DNA from: Bacillus nitratireducens
GTDB taxonomy: Bacteria > Bacillota > Bacilli > Bacillales > Bacillaceae_G
Assembly: GCF_001884135.1 (NCBI RefSeq)
Contig: NZ_MAOC01000027.1
Location: 178,472 to 242,471, forward strand
Direction of reading: 5' to 3'
Length of the DNA: 64,000 bases
Shown here in pieces: positions 17,016 through 25,776 of the stretch. The translations under genes were made by a program, and so were the position numbers. Each line of letters starts with the position of its first letter. Within the stretch, counting starts at the first letter, position 1. Under the pieces are notes generated by a model. The model was not told the DNA's origin. It did not search any database and saw nothing but the letters and a program-made list of their open reading frames with translations.

Positions 17016-17330
17016 CTATGTCAACAATAGTTCAATCGCTTCAATTTTACAAACAGAAATAATTACCGTAACTACCCCAGCACTATTAGCAAGCTTTACA
17101 ACATCACAAGTTACTGAAGAAACCGTTCCTGCATAATTATTTCCTACTGTAGTAATGCGCACTGCTCTGTTTACTAATTTTTTAAGTTCATCTCTAATTC
17201 CTTGTACACAGCAACAATCGCATTTTTTATTTTGTTCTTCTTGTTCTTTTTTACATTCTTCGAAAGCATCCCAACAATCATCCTGTTTACATGTACACTT
17301 CTTTTTACAATTATTAAATCGAGAACCCAA
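17016..17330 (-). CDS. Cysteine-rich small protein, probably spore-associated
   Basis: A 104-residue protein in two parts. The first 45 residues are rich in Cys and Lys/Glu (NCKKKCTCKQDDCWDAFEEC, then KKCDCCC). The rest is a beta-rich domain (VRITTVGNNYAGTVSSV, VVTVIISVCKIEAIEL) that recalls the DUF2642/Sm-like domains of Bacillus spore proteins. Such proteins crosslink through disulfides in the coat or exosporium. The start is TTG with GGGGGTGAGG upstream. A sigma-K-like -10 lies 30 bases upstream, supporting late mother-cell expression. Confidence 0.6.
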   Translation of the reverse strand: MGSRFNNCKKKCTCKQDDCWDAFEECKKEQEEQNKKCDCCCVQGIRDELKKLVNRAVRITTVGNNYAGTVSSVTCDVVKLANSAGVVTVIISVCKIEAIELLLT

Positions 17331-17358
17331 AACCTCACCCCCTAATCCTTTCTATTAG

Positions 17359-17367
17359 TAAAGTATG
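17359..17367 (-). promoter_or_regulatory. Putative sigma-K -10 element
   Basis: The minus strand reads CATACTTTA, matching the sigma-K -10 consensus CATANNNTA, with an AC 17 bases further upstream at the -35 position. Confidence 0.45.
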
Positions 17368-17858
17368 TCCACAAGCTTAAAAGTGTAAGAGACAAACACA
17401 TAGAAAGGAAAAAACTAACAATTGTATTAGACATTCTTTTCTTTATTAACTAAAAAAACAGACCTCTAACAATTAGAAGCTTGTTTAATGAGGGAAATTG
17501 GATTTAATTCTGCTGAATTTAAAGTGTAGACAACCTTTTATAAGTCAGCTCCTTTAAGAGTCACCAGCTTTTCCTATTACTTCACATATACATAGGCTTT
17601 TTTTGCAGTAATATAGTATCTTTTTCCTTTGCTGTTGTGAAATATACATTTAGAAAAGCGTACTCCAAAAATAGATATTATTTAAAATCATAACGTTTCC
17701 TTCAACAAGTGTTTGTTGATTAATATCATAACCAGTAGTTCTCTCAACTATCTCTTGAAAATTAGCATAGTTTGTATGAATTCTATATCTAGTAGAAAGC
17801 ACTTTATCATATAAAGGTAAAATAATAGGTTAATAAACAAGCCATTCTTTTACTAAAT
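17368..17858. other. Intergenic stretch with one decayed coding fragment
   Basis: Apart from the fragment at 17650-17829 I see no gene, repeat or RNA here. Confidence 0.5.
17650..17829 (-). pseudogene. Unidentified gene remnant (C-terminal fragment)
   Basis: About 59 codons are open on the minus strand. They begin directly after a stop and read PIILPLYDKVLSTRYRIHTN, then FQEIVERTTGYDINQQTLVE and GNVMILNNIYFW. There is no start codon or ribosome site. The composition is protein-like; I do not recognise the family. Confidence 0.35.
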
Positions 17859-17867
17859 CATAGAATA
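17859..17867 (+). promoter_or_regulatory. Putative sigma-K -10 element
   Basis: CATAGAATA matches CATANNNTA and lies about 33 bases before the start of the repeat mini-protein. The -35 match is weak. Confidence 0.4.
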
Positions 17868-17899
17868 GTATGAATCCTATTGAAGGGAGGTATAAAAGA

Positions 17900-18106
17900 A
17901 TGTCCTGGAATAATGATTGCTGGAGTTCTAAGAAAAAGCATTGTTGTGATGACTGGTGGAAATCTAAAGAAAAGAATCATTGTGATGATGATTGGTGGAA
18001 ATCTAAAGAAAAGAATCATTGTGATGATGATTGGAGTTCTAAACGAAATAAGTGTCGTTGTAAATGTTTCTTTATTTGTTGTCATTGTAAAAGAAAAAAT
18101 TGGTAA
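17900..18106 (+). CDS. Cys/Trp/Asp/His-rich repeat mini-protein
   Basis: A 68-residue protein with an excellent ribosome site (GAAGGGAGG). It has nearly identical repeats of the form CDDDWWKSKEKNH, two of them encoded by an exact 39-base tandem duplication (17954-17992 and 17993-18031), flanked by partial copies (CWSSKKKHCCDDW, CDDDWSSKRNK). The tail is a cysteine cluster (KCRCKCFFICCHCKRK). Counts are high for Cys, Trp, Asp and Lys, with no hydrophobic core. A spore-coat or metal-binding structural role fits, helped by the sigma-K-like promoter and the Cys-rich neighbour. Family not recognised. Confidence 0.65.
   Translation: MSWNNDCWSSKKKHCCDDWWKSKEKNHCDDDWWKSKEKNHCDDDWSSKRNKCRCKCFFICCHCKRKNW
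17954..18031 (+). repeat. 39-base tandem repeat, two exact copies
   Basis: The 39-base unit starting TGGTGGAAATCTAAAGAAAA is repeated exactly in tandem and stays in frame within the mini-protein gene. A third, diverged copy precedes it. Copy number changes would alter protein length by 13 residues. Confidence 0.85.
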
Positions 18107-18175
18107 TATTTTTAATATCAATTTAAGGGAAAGAATATGTCTTTTGTGACCGATAAATACTAGAATGTAGTATAC

Positions 18176-18205
18176 AAAAAGCTGACTAAGTATAGTCAGC
18201 TTTTT
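18176..18205 (+). terminator. Terminator after repeat mini-protein
   Basis: A 13-base perfect stem (AAAAAGCTGACTA with TAGTCAGCTTTTT) and a 4-base loop. Confidence 0.85.
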
Positions 18206-18256
18206 GTCAATGAACACGTAAAGATTTATTTTAATATAGTTCTTATTAGAAAAAGA

Positions 18257-18640
18257 TTATTTTATATAGATTACTATAAGCATCCATACAGCCAAGGCGC
18301 CAATGATAGCGAGTGCTATACGTGTAGATAGAACCCTTAATTCAAAGTCTGTTTTCTTGGAGGGTTCAGGATATACAATTATGTAGATTCCCTTTAATAA
18401 TGCAAGCCATGCAATAACCGTTAGGAACCCCTGCCAGTTGAATACCCATACATTATGTAGGATTACAGTACCTAACCCTAGGAAAATCGATAGAAAACCG
18501 TACGTAATACCAAATCCTCTGTCTTCAACAACTAATTTTTTTAATTCACGTAGTACTGATGGCCGTACGAAAAGTATTCCCGATACGATAACCGTTATCC
18601 ATCCCCAAAACAATCCTAAAAAAACACTAGTTTCCATCAT
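18257..18640 (-). CDS. Small four-helix membrane protein
   Basis: A 127-residue integral membrane protein with hydrophobic stretches at about 5-25, 47-65, 68-87 and 104-126. The N-terminus has FLGLFWGWITVIVSGILF and the middle has ITYGFLSIFLGLGTVIL. No catalytic motifs. Start ATG with GGGGAG about nine bases upstream (the second ATG is equally possible). Function unknown. Confidence 0.65.
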   Translation of the reverse strand: MMETSVFLGLFWGWITVIVSGILFVRPSVLRELKKLVVEDRGFGITYGFLSIFLGLGTVILHNVWVFNWQGFLTVIAWLALLKGIYIIVYPEPSKKTDFELRVLSTRIALAIIGALAVWMLIVIYIK

Positions 18641-19301
18641 TAGTTCACTCCCCTCAATTATTTATATTTCAGATATCCCCCCTTTTAGAACAATTCCAAC
18701 ACCTATATATAGGCTAAATCCTGCTCTTTTTTCATACAAACATGGCATTTTCAATGCCCATCTTTAATCAACATATTTCTCTACGAAATGAAATTTTTAT
18801 ATAATTAATCATCATCTATCCGAATCAACCGAAGTCACTATGTACTATTACCGTACACTTTTTCATAGTTTAAAGCTAACATGCACCGAAGCCAATCTAA
18901 TGATTTATTTGCCTTTTCACTAGCCTCTAAAATTTTACCCACTGTAATAAAATGATCACCTTGATCCAATGTATACTCGCTTATCCCATGGAATCACCAT
19001 TATTCCCCGCCCTATTAAAATAGCTTTTTTGTTTCAAATGATGCCCTCATTAATTTGAACGGATTTATCAGTATTTTCACCGAAAAATTCATGATATCGT
19101 TAATTAGTCGAGTACGTCATTACTTGATGATTACCCTTAGGAGCCCTGCAGACAATCGGGGTTTCTTTTATTTAAATACTGATTTTGTTTAAACTTTACA
19201 AAACTCACCTATATTAATAAAATATCTTCTAAAATTCCTATTGAACATTTATAATACTTTTAAACGGTTTAAATTCTACAATCAGTAATGGAGGCATTTT
19301 G
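18641..19301. other. Intergenic stretch with one decayed gene
   Basis: This 660-base stretch contains a pseudogene tail at 18838-18997 and the promoter region of the DivIC-like gene. Nothing else is supported. Confidence 0.5.
18838..18997 (-). pseudogene. Remnant of flavin-reductase-like gene
   Basis: The minus strand is open for about 50 codons. It reads HGISEYTLDQGDHFITVGKI, then LEASEKANKSLDWLRCMLAL and ends VYGNST. The GDHFITVGKILEA segment resembles the C-terminal part of flavin reductase-like domains. Stops lie immediately upstream and no start is present. The family call is tentative. Confidence 0.35.
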
Positions 19302-19670
19302 ATGGGAAACATCCCAAAAGTATCATCACAACAATCAAATCCTAAGATACCCTCACAGCAAGTGAACCCTAACACCCAACAAGGTAATAATAAAAAAACA
19401 AGACGCCGTATTATAACTACTTTGGCTTTTATATTACCTGTAATTTTTGTCCTTCAATATTCTCTTAATAACCAACAAGAAATGATTAAAGAAAAACAAA
19501 TCGCGGTTAATACGGAGCAACAAAAATTATCTTCTTTAAAGAAGGATGGTCATACCCTTAAAAATGATGTTAAAGTTTTAACAGGTAGTGAAGAAGAAAT
19601 TTTAAAATTCGCAAGGAAACTGTATGGGTTTTCCAAACCGAATGAAACTATATTTCAAATAACTGAATAA
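19302..19670 (+). CDS. DivIC/FtsL-like septum formation initiator protein
   Basis: A 122-residue bitopic membrane protein. A Gln/Asn/Pro-rich cytoplasmic tail with a KKTRRR stop-transfer cluster precedes one transmembrane helix (about 37-54). A coiled coil follows (QEMIKEKQIAVNTEQQKLSS), ending EEEILKFARKLYGFSKPNET. This is the arrangement of DivIC/FtsB/FtsL cell-division proteins, where the outer coiled coil pairs with a partner. It is probably a paralogue because divIC normally sits elsewhere in Bacillus. ATG at 19302, seven bases after GGAGG. Confidence 0.8.
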   Translation: MGNIPKVSSQQSNPKIPSQQVNPNTQQGNNKKTRRRIITTLAFILPVIFVLQYSLNNQQEMIKEKQIAVNTEQQKLSSLKKDGHTLKNDVKVLTGSEEEILKFARKLYGFSKPNETIFQITE

Positions 19671-19688
19671 AATTACACTGCATTATCC

Positions 19689-19717
19689 AAAAGGCGATTG
19701 AAGATAATCGCCTTTTT
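19689..19717 (+). terminator. Terminator after DivIC-like gene
   Basis: The stem AAAAGGCGATT with AATCGCCTTTTT and a T tract. Confidence 0.8.
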
Positions 19718-19795
19718 ATATTTAATTTCTAAAGTAATCATACTAATCTCTCTTTCTATCAAATAACTATTTTATTTAAATTATTAAAATACAAC

Positions 19796-19866
19796 CGCTT
19801 GTCCATTTCACTTTGCTCTATCATTACATTTACTATTAGTAATACGATTTTAAGAGGTGATATATA
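19796..19866 (+). promoter_or_regulatory. Promoter block shared with second exosporium-leader gene
   Basis: This sequence is strongly similar to the block before the exosporium gene at 59810. Shared words are CTTGTCCATTTC, CTCTA, CATTTA and TATTAGTAATAC, and both end in AGAGGTGA-type ribosome sites. It includes the inverted repeat TTACTA-T-TAGTAA. CATTTACTA may be a variant sigma-K -10. Confidence 0.5.
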
Positions 19867-20394
19867 ATGGACGAGTTTTTATCTTTTGCTGCACTTAATC
19901 CGGGTTCTATTGGACCTACACTTCCACCTGTTCCACCCTTTCAATTCCCTACCGGTCCTACCGGTTCTACTGGATCAATCGGTTCAACCGGATCAACTGG
20001 ACCAACTGGACCAACTGGACCAACTGGACCAACTGGACCAACTGGACCAACTGGACCAACTGGATTTAATCTTCCTGCTGGGCCTGCATCTATTACCTTG
20101 ACTTCTAACGAAACCACAGCATGTGTATCCACTCAAGGAAATAATACTTTATTTTTTTCGGGTCAAGTATTAGTAAACGGTAGTCCTACTCCAGGAGTAG
20201 TAGTCAGTTTTTCATTTAGTAACCCTTCTCTTGCTTTCGTGGTTCCTCTTGCTGTCATTACCAATGCTTCAGGCAACTTTACCGCTGTATTTCTAGCCGC
20301 TAATGGGCCTGGAACAGTAACTGTTACTGCTTCACTTCTTGATTCTCCTGGAACAATGGCAAACGTCACTATTACCATTGTGAATTGTCCATAA
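19867..20394 (+). CDS. Collagen-like exosporium protein with Ig-like C-terminus
   Basis: A 175-residue protein in three parts. Residues 1-36 are a BclA-type exosporium leader ([20 protein letters not shown] then [10 protein letters not shown]), which directs proteins to the exosporium basal layer and is normally cleaved there. Residues 36-72 are a collagen-like run of GPT and GST triplets. Residues 75-175 are a beta-sandwich-like domain ([39 protein letters not shown]) resembling bacterial Ig-like folds. Related proteins form the hair nap as trimers. The repeat tract is short compared with BclA and likely varies between strains. AGAGGTGA lies ahead of the ATG. Confidence 0.88.
   Translation: MDEFLSFAALNPGSIGPTLPPVPPFQFPTGPTGSTGSIGSTGSTGPTGPTGPTGPTGPTGPTGPTGFNLPAGPASITLTSNETTACVSTQGNNTLFFSGQVLVNGSPTPGVVVSFSFSNPSLAFVVPLAVITNASGNFTAVFLAANGPGTVTVTASLLDSPGTMANVTITIVNCP
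19999..20061 (+). repeat. 9-base tandem repeat in collagen region, seven copies
   Basis: GGACCAACT is repeated seven times exactly, encoding Gly-Pro-Thr, preceded by GGATCAACT and GGTTCAACC variants. Such tracts change copy number by slippage. Confidence 0.95.
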
Positions 20395-20425
20395 TGGTTT
20401 TATTTTTAAGGACTAAGCAATTTCT

Positions 20426-20462
20426 GATAAGATGAGCACTGATTTACAGTGCTCATCTTATC
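20426..20462 (+). terminator. Strong terminator after exosporium gene
   Basis: A 16-base perfect stem (GATAAGATGAGCACTG with CAGTGCTCATCTTATC) around a 5-base loop. The rest of the gap up to 20809 shows no gene. Confidence 0.75.
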
Positions 20463-20809
20463 ATTGGGATGTTCCTTTCAAATGAAATTTCGTAGCATCC
20501 AACGAATGGGATTTAGTTACCACTAATTGAAATGTTCAAGTAACCTCCATTCATTATCTGTTGTCCTTTTTGAAAGGACTTGTTCCGTATAACAGGTCCT
20601 ATTTAATCTACACCCTACTAAAATAATGCTTTTATTAAGAACTAATGATCTTTATATTTCTTAAGCTTGTCATCACAAGTAATTTTTATAATTAGTTAAA
20701 TTCTCAATATAGTTTGTGTATATAATTCCATTCAAAGCTACATAATACCCACGTAACTATTTAAAAAGACATCGTTTTTATATCTACGTTCAAAAAGGAG
20801 CTACATAAC

Positions 20810-21007
20810 ATGGATAAGAAAAATCTATTAAATCAACAACTTGATTATGTATCATCGGATGCGCTGAATACTCTTAGTAAAGCCCATGAGCAAATGCAAG
20901 AAAAATCTCAGCAGGCACATAATTCAAACAAAAAGGACAGTACTCAAGCTTTACATGGCGAAGATTTACCAATTTCAGATGTATATAGAACAACGAACAA
21001 ACAGTAA
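20810..21007 (+). CDS. Small hydrophilic protein
   Basis: A 65-residue Gln/Ser/Lys-rich protein starting MDKKNLLNQQLDYVSSDALN. It has a helix-forming middle (LSKAHEQMQEKSQQAHNSNK) and a tail LPISDVYRTTNKQ. A clear AAAAAGGAG lies upstream and a hairpin with T tract follows. No signal, membrane segment or known domain. Its composition is like small acid-stress or sporulation proteins, but I do not assign a role. Confidence 0.6.
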   Translation: MDKKNLLNQQLDYVSSDALNTLSKAHEQMQEKSQQAHNSNKKDSTQALHGEDLPISDVYRTTNKQ

Positions 21008-21449
21008 ATTTAAAAGGGAAAAATCTTAAGAACGATTGAACTTAATTCTTTTCCCTTTTCCTATTTAAATAACATTTTTATATGAAACGCGTACACATTT
21101 TTGACACATCCACTATCACAATCTCCTAAAAATTCGTGATAATATTAATTTGTCGGATACGCCAAATTTCGACATTGAACGACAAAATTATCTCCCTTAT
21201 TGAATCCCTGTCCCCCAGGGATTTCTCCTTTTATTCATTACTTTTTTCTTCACTAAATTTTCATTCTTAACAGAATTCAATCACTCCATTAAATAGACAG
21301 CCACAGTATCCTATTTTGATAAAAACTAAAAACAAACAGACATACTTAACACTAATAGTAGATTTTTTAATTTCAAATTTACTTTTTCTCTCGTATCTTT
21401 TTGTAAACATTAAAAATGAGCTCTATGTAAATAGAGCTCATTTTTAATG
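21008..21449. other. Intergenic stretch with hairpins only
   Basis: The small-protein terminator (AAAGGGAAAA...TTTTCCCTTTT, about 21017-21062), a hairpin at 21203-21223 (AATCCCTG/CAGGGATT) and the liu-operon terminator lie here. No coding sequence is evident. Confidence 0.6.
21408..21449 (-). terminator. Terminator of leucine-catabolism operon
   Basis: A 19-base perfect stem (21408-21426 with 21431-21449; core AATGAGCTCTAT) around a 4-base loop immediately follows the last gene of the operon. Confidence 0.85.
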
Positions 21450-23390
21450 TTATAGTTTGCTAGACTGTAGTCCTTGAATAAAGGGTACTACTTCAGGATT
21501 TACTAGTGACGATAAATCGCCTAACTCTTTTCCTAAGTAAGCTGCTTTAATAACACGTCGCATTACTTTAGAATTACGTGTTTTTGGTAAATCCTCCACA
21601 ACGTGAATATCTTTTGGACATAATGCTTTTCCGATATGAGAATTTACTAAACTCATTAATTCTTTCTTTAATTCTGCTGTAAATATTACACCGTCTCGTA
21701 ATACTATAAAGCAATGACAAACCTCGCCTTTAACATCGTCAGGTACACCAATTGCAGCTGCTTCTATTACCCTATTATGTTTCACAAGAATAGATTCATA
21801 TTCAGCAGGCCCAATACGTTTTCCAGCAATGTTTAACGTATCATCTGAACGACCTGTAATGATATATTGTTCACCGTCATAAATGACCCAGTCACCATGA
21901 ACCCACTTATCTTCAAAACGTGACCAGTAAGTGTTTACATAACGCTCATCATCTTCCCAGAAACTCTTCGTCATCCCTACCCAAGGTTTCTCTAAGCATA
22001 ATTCTCCAACTTCATCTCGGATTGGCTTACCTTTGTCATCGAGTACAACCGCTGCCATTCCTGGTAAAGATGCGTTAAAACTAATCGGTGCAATTGGTTT
22101 AATAAGGACGTTCCCGAAAATCCCACCTGAAATTTCAGTTCCGCCTGAATAGTTACAAATTGGGACGTTCCCTTTTCCAACCGTTTCAAACAGCCACATC
22201 CAAGGGTCTGGATTCCAAGGTTCTCCTGTTGATGCGAATACTTCTAAACTCTTGAGTGAATGTTTATTTACATATTCATCGCCTTTAGCCATTAACGCAC
22301 GGATTAATGTTGGTGAAATACCTAGGTGAGTAATTTCATATTTATCGACTGTCTCCCATAAGCGGTCTGATTCTGGGAAGTCTGGAACACCTTCGTACAT
22401 AACCATCGTTGCTCCATTAATAAGAGAGCCAAATAGTAAAAATGGTCCCATCATCCAGCCCATATCAGTTACCCATAATACACGGTCACCTTGTTTTATA
22501 TTCATTCCAAATCCTGCATCAAATGCAGATTTTAGCGGGAAACCAGCATGCGTATGTACTGTTCCTTTCGGCTTACCAGTCGTTCCTGATGTATAAATGA
22601 GCATTAATGGATCATCACTATGCATTTCTTCAGCATGTATAAATGGTTTTTCTTTTTCTAACGTACTCCATGAATAATCATAATTATGCGGTGTAAAATC
22701 ATTTCCTGCATGACGAACAATTACCACTTTTTCAACAGTTGGACAATGTTCACAAGCTTTATCTACTTCATCTTTTAAAGAAACAATTTTCCCGCGGCGT
22801 GAAAAGCCATCTGCAGTAATAATCATCTTTGAACCAGCTGCTTGTACACGTGTCATTACTGCATCCGAAGCAAAACCTGAGAATATTGGTGAAATAATCG
22901 CTCCAATTTTCATTACTGCTAACATAGCAACAACTGTTTCAGGAATCATTGGCATGTAAATTGTTACACGATCACCTTTTTCAATACCAGCATGTTTCAA
23001 ACCGTTGGCAACACGGCTTACCCAGCTGTCAAGCTCTTCATATGTAAATGATTTCGAAGTTCCATTTTCCCCTTCATACATGAGTGCTGCCTGTGTTTTC
23101 GTTTTATCGTCTGCAAGCCAGCGAGATAAAGCAGATTCTACAACGTTACAAGTACCCCCAGTGTACCACTGTGCAAACGGTGTACCATTTTCTAAATCTA
23201 ACACTTCTGTATATGGTTCCATCCACTGATAACCAACTGCTTTCTCAGCTTCTCCCCAAAACCACGCTGTTTCTTCAATTGATTTATTATAAAAGGCTTC
23301 GTAATCTTCATAACCTAATGATTTCATCCAACTAAATAATCTCGTTTTTTCTTTATATTCTTCTGTTGGAAACCAAACTGCTTGTTTCAA
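21450..23390 (-). CDS. AMP-binding acyl/acetoacetyl-CoA synthetase-like
   Basis: A 646-residue adenylate-forming ligase of the acetyl-CoA synthetase branch. The ATP signature is LIYTSGTTGKPKGTVHTHAG, later motifs are YSGGTEISGG, DGEQYIITGRSDDTLNIAGK and RIGPAEYES, and the C-terminal catalytic Lys region is KTRNSKVMRRVIKA. As the last gene of a leucine/isovalerate operon it probably activates an acid linked to that pathway, such as acetoacetate from the HMG-CoA lyase step or a branched short-chain acid. B. subtilis has a different ligase (yngI) in the matching cluster. ATG at 23390 after AAGGAGGGGAAAA. Confidence 0.85.
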   Translation of the reverse strand: MKQAVWFPTEEYKEKTRLFSWMKSLGYEDYEAFYNKSIEETAWFWGEAEKAVGYQWMEPYTEVLDLENGTPFAQWYTGGTCNVVESALSRWLADDKTKTQAALMYEGENGTSKSFTYEELDSWVSRVANGLKHAGIEKGDRVTIYMPMIPETVVAMLAVMKIGAIISPIFSGFASDAVMTRVQAAGSKMIITADGFSRRGKIVSLKDEVDKACEHCPTVEKVVIVRHAGNDFTPHNYDYSWSTLEKEKPFIHAEEMHSDDPLMLIYTSGTTGKPKGTVHTHAGFPLKSAFDAGFGMNIKQGDRVLWVTDMGWMMGPFLLFGSLINGATMVMYEGVPDFPESDRLWETVDKYEITHLGISPTLIRALMAKGDEYVNKHSLKSLEVFASTGEPWNPDPWMWLFETVGKGNVPICNYSGGTEISGGIFGNVLIKPIAPISFNASLPGMAAVVLDDKGKPIRDEVGELCLEKPWVGMTKSFWEDDERYVNTYWSRFEDKWVHGDWVIYDGEQYIITGRSDDTLNIAGKRIGPAEYESILVKHNRVIEAAAIGVPDDVKGEVCHCFIVLRDGVIFTAELKKELMSLVNSHIGKALCPKDIHVVEDLPKTRNSKVMRRVIKAAYLGKELGDLSSLVNPEVVPFIQGLQSSKL

Positions 23391-23439
23391 TGTTTTCCCC
23401 TCCTTGACTTATTGAACAAGAAAGCCCTTAATAGGGCTT

Positions 23440-24981
23440 TTAAACTGGATATACAGGATGTTTACGATCCGTGAATACTTGATATTTACTCATATACATT
23501 TCGAATCGTCCTTTTAACTCTTCACGTAAATTGTTTGGATGAACAATACCATCAATCACCATCTCTGATGCTAAATGATAAATATCAATATCTTTCTTAT
23601 ACTCTTCACGTTTTTCAGCAATGAAGCTTGCACGCTCTTCTTCTGGTAAAGCTGCAATCTTATTTGCATATACAGCATTAACCGCTGCCTCTGGACCCAT
23701 TACTGCAATAGAAGCTGTCGGTAATGCTAAGCAGCAATCTGGTTCAAATGCTGGACCTGCCATTGCATATAAACCTGCACCGTATGCTTTACGAACAACG
23801 ATAGAAATTTTCGGTACAGTTGCTTCACTCATTGCAGAAATCATTTTTGCACCGTGACGAATAATTCCGGCACGTTCTACTTTTGTACCGATCATAAATC
23901 CAGGTACATCTGCAAGGAATAATAATGGAATATGGTATGCATCGCATAAATTAATAAACTTTGCTGCTTTATCAGCTGAATCATGGAATAAAACGCCGCC
24001 CTTCATACGCGGCTGATTTGCAATAATGCCAATTGGCTTACCGTCAATACGAGCTAAACCTGTAATTAGTTCTTGAGCAAATAATTTTTTAACTTCAAAG
24101 AAAGAACCTTCATCAATAATTCTGTTAATGAGATCTTTCATATTGAAAGGAGCGTTTTGATTTTCTGGAATGATTTGTTCTAACGTTTTATCGAACTGTT
24201 TCGGCTCTTGAGGTGTAATCAATGGAGTCTTTTCTAAATAGTTACTTGGGAAATAAGAAATATATTGTCTTGCTTGCGTAATTGCATCTTCTTCTGTTTT
24301 ACATAAAACATCTCCGCATCCTGATACTGAGCAATGCATACGAGCTCCGCCCATTTCTTCTAAAGTTACCTTTTCGCCAATAACCATTTCGGCCATACGA
24401 GGAGATCCTAAATACATAGATGCATTTCCTTCAACCATCATAACAACATCACAAAATGCTGGAATATATGCGCCACCAGCTGCCGAAGGTCCAAATAATA
24501 AACAAATTTGCGGAACTTTACCTGATAATTTCACTTGATTATAAAAGATTCTTCCTGCGCCGCGGCGTCCAGGGAACATTTCTACTTGATCCGTAATACG
24601 TGCACCAGCAGAGTCAACTAAATAAAACAATGGCACACGTAATTTTTCAGCCGTTTCTTGAATACGTAAAATCTTTTCAACTGTACGTGATCCCCATGAT
24701 CCGGCCTTTACAGTTGAATCATTTGCCATTACGCACGCAGTACGACCATGTATTTTACCAGTTGCAGTTACAACTCCATCAGCTGGTAATCCTGTTTGTT
24801 CACAATTTGCAAATAGTGCATCTTCCACATATTCGCCGTTATCAAATAGAAGAGCTAAACGATCTCGAACAAAAAGTTTTCCTTTTGCTTTGTTTTGTTC
24901 ATGATATTTCGGTGCCCCGCCTTGCTTAATTGTTTCAACTCGTTCTTCAAATGAATTAGATTGTTGTTTTTGATCTAACAT
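23440..24981 (-). CDS. yngE: Methylcrotonyl-CoA carboxylase, carboxyltransferase subunit
   Basis: A 513-residue biotin-dependent carboxyltransferase (N and C crotonase-like halves). YHEQNKAKGKLFVRDRLALL starts the N half, GPSAAGGAYIPAFCDVVMM carries an oxyanion loop, and FHDSADKAAKFINLCDAYHI and VRKAYGAGLYAMAGPAFEPD mark the C half. It transfers CO2 from carboxybiotin to 3-methylcrotonyl-CoA in leucine breakdown. Its partners are the biotin carboxylase at 26952 and the carrier at 26710. It starts two bases after the hydratase stop, a tightly coupled arrangement. Confidence 0.88.
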   Translation of the reverse strand: MLDQKQQSNSFEERVETIKQGGAPKYHEQNKAKGKLFVRDRLALLFDNGEYVEDALFANCEQTGLPADGVVTATGKIHGRTACVMANDSTVKAGSWGSRTVEKILRIQETAEKLRVPLFYLVDSAGARITDQVEMFPGRRGAGRIFYNQVKLSGKVPQICLLFGPSAAGGAYIPAFCDVVMMVEGNASMYLGSPRMAEMVIGEKVTLEEMGGARMHCSVSGCGDVLCKTEEDAITQARQYISYFPSNYLEKTPLITPQEPKQFDKTLEQIIPENQNAPFNMKDLINRIIDEGSFFEVKKLFAQELITGLARIDGKPIGIIANQPRMKGGVLFHDSADKAAKFINLCDAYHIPLLFLADVPGFMIGTKVERAGIIRHGAKMISAMSEATVPKISIVVRKAYGAGLYAMAGPAFEPDCCLALPTASIAVMGPEAAVNAVYANKIAALPEEERASFIAEKREEYKKDIDIYHLASEMVIDGIVHPNNLREELKGRFEMYMSKYQVFTDRKHPVYPV

Positions 24982-24983
24982 AT

Positions 24984-25772
24984 TTACTCCCCCTTATACA
25001 TTGGTTTGCGTTTTTCCTTGAATGCCTGTAATCCTTCTAATCTATCTTTCGTATGGATTACGCCCTCATACGCCTGTTTTTCCATTTGTAATCCGGTATG
25101 TAAATCTACTTGAATACCATTTGAAATAGCTTCTTTTGCTAATCGAACAGCAATTGGACCATTATTAGCAATCCGATCTGCAATTTCAATTGCTTTCTCT
25201 TCTAGTAAATCAGCTGGTACTACGAATTCTACTAAACCATATTCTTTCGCTTCTTGCGCCGAAATACGTCTTCCTGTATAAATTAATTCTTTCGCTCTAC
25301 CGACTCCGATTAATCTCGGTAAACGCTGCGTACCACCTGCTCCAGGTATAATTGCAAGAGAAGTTTCAGTAAGACCTAGACTTGCAGTGTCAGAAGCAAT
25401 TCTAAAATCACAAGCTAAGCTTAATTCAGTACCTCCACCAAGTGCGATTCCATTAATAGCAGCAATAACTGGTTGTGGTAATTGTTCCACCATCTCCATA
25501 GTAGAACGAATCATACCCACAGCATGGCGAACTTGTTCTTCATTCATATTGGCACGCTCTTTTAAATCAGCACCAGCGCAAAACGCTTTTTCGCCAACTC
25601 CTGTTAAAATAACTACGCGCGTATTTGATTCTTCGTTTATTTGAGTTAATATATTTTGTAATTCTTCTAATAATGCCAAAGATAATGAGTTTGATTGCCT
25701 TTCACGATTTAACGAAATCTTTACAACATGCGGTGTTACATAATCAACTGAAATGTTTTGTAATTGTAGCAT
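24984..25772 (-). CDS. yngF: Methylglutaconyl-CoA hydratase (enoyl-CoA hydratase family)
   Basis: A 262-residue crotonase. The oxyanion loops are in AFCAGADLKERANM and NGIALGGGTELSLACDFRIA, and the catalytic glutamate region is LAIIPGAGGTQRLPRLIGVG. In this operon the substrate is most likely 3-methylglutaconyl-CoA, made by the carboxylase and passed to the HMG-CoA lyase. It starts four bases after the lyase gene. Confidence 0.87.
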   Translation of the reverse strand: MLQLQNISVDYVTPHVVKISLNRERQSNSLSLALLEELQNILTQINEESNTRVVILTGVGEKAFCAGADLKERANMNEEQVRHAVGMIRSTMEMVEQLPQPVIAAINGIALGGGTELSLACDFRIASDTASLGLTETSLAIIPGAGGTQRLPRLIGVGRAKELIYTGRRISAQEAKEYGLVEFVVPADLLEEKAIEIADRIANNGPIAVRLAKEAISNGIQVDLHTGLQMEKQAYEGVIHTKDRLEGLQAFKEKRKPMYKGE

Positions 25773-25776
25773 CTTC

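Noticed and set aside
19999-20061. Tandem repeats considered as a CRISPR array
   Set aside because: Nine-base contiguous units without spacers, in frame within a collagen-like gene; not CRISPR.
19941-20132. Open frame on the minus strand rich in Gly-Pro-Val repeats
   Set aside because: It is the exact shadow of the collagen-like GPT tract on the other strand, with no ribosome site.
24600-24929. Long open frames opposite the leucine-catabolism genes
   Set aside because: They have no ribosome sites and improbable composition; they are shadows of strongly biased coding genes.
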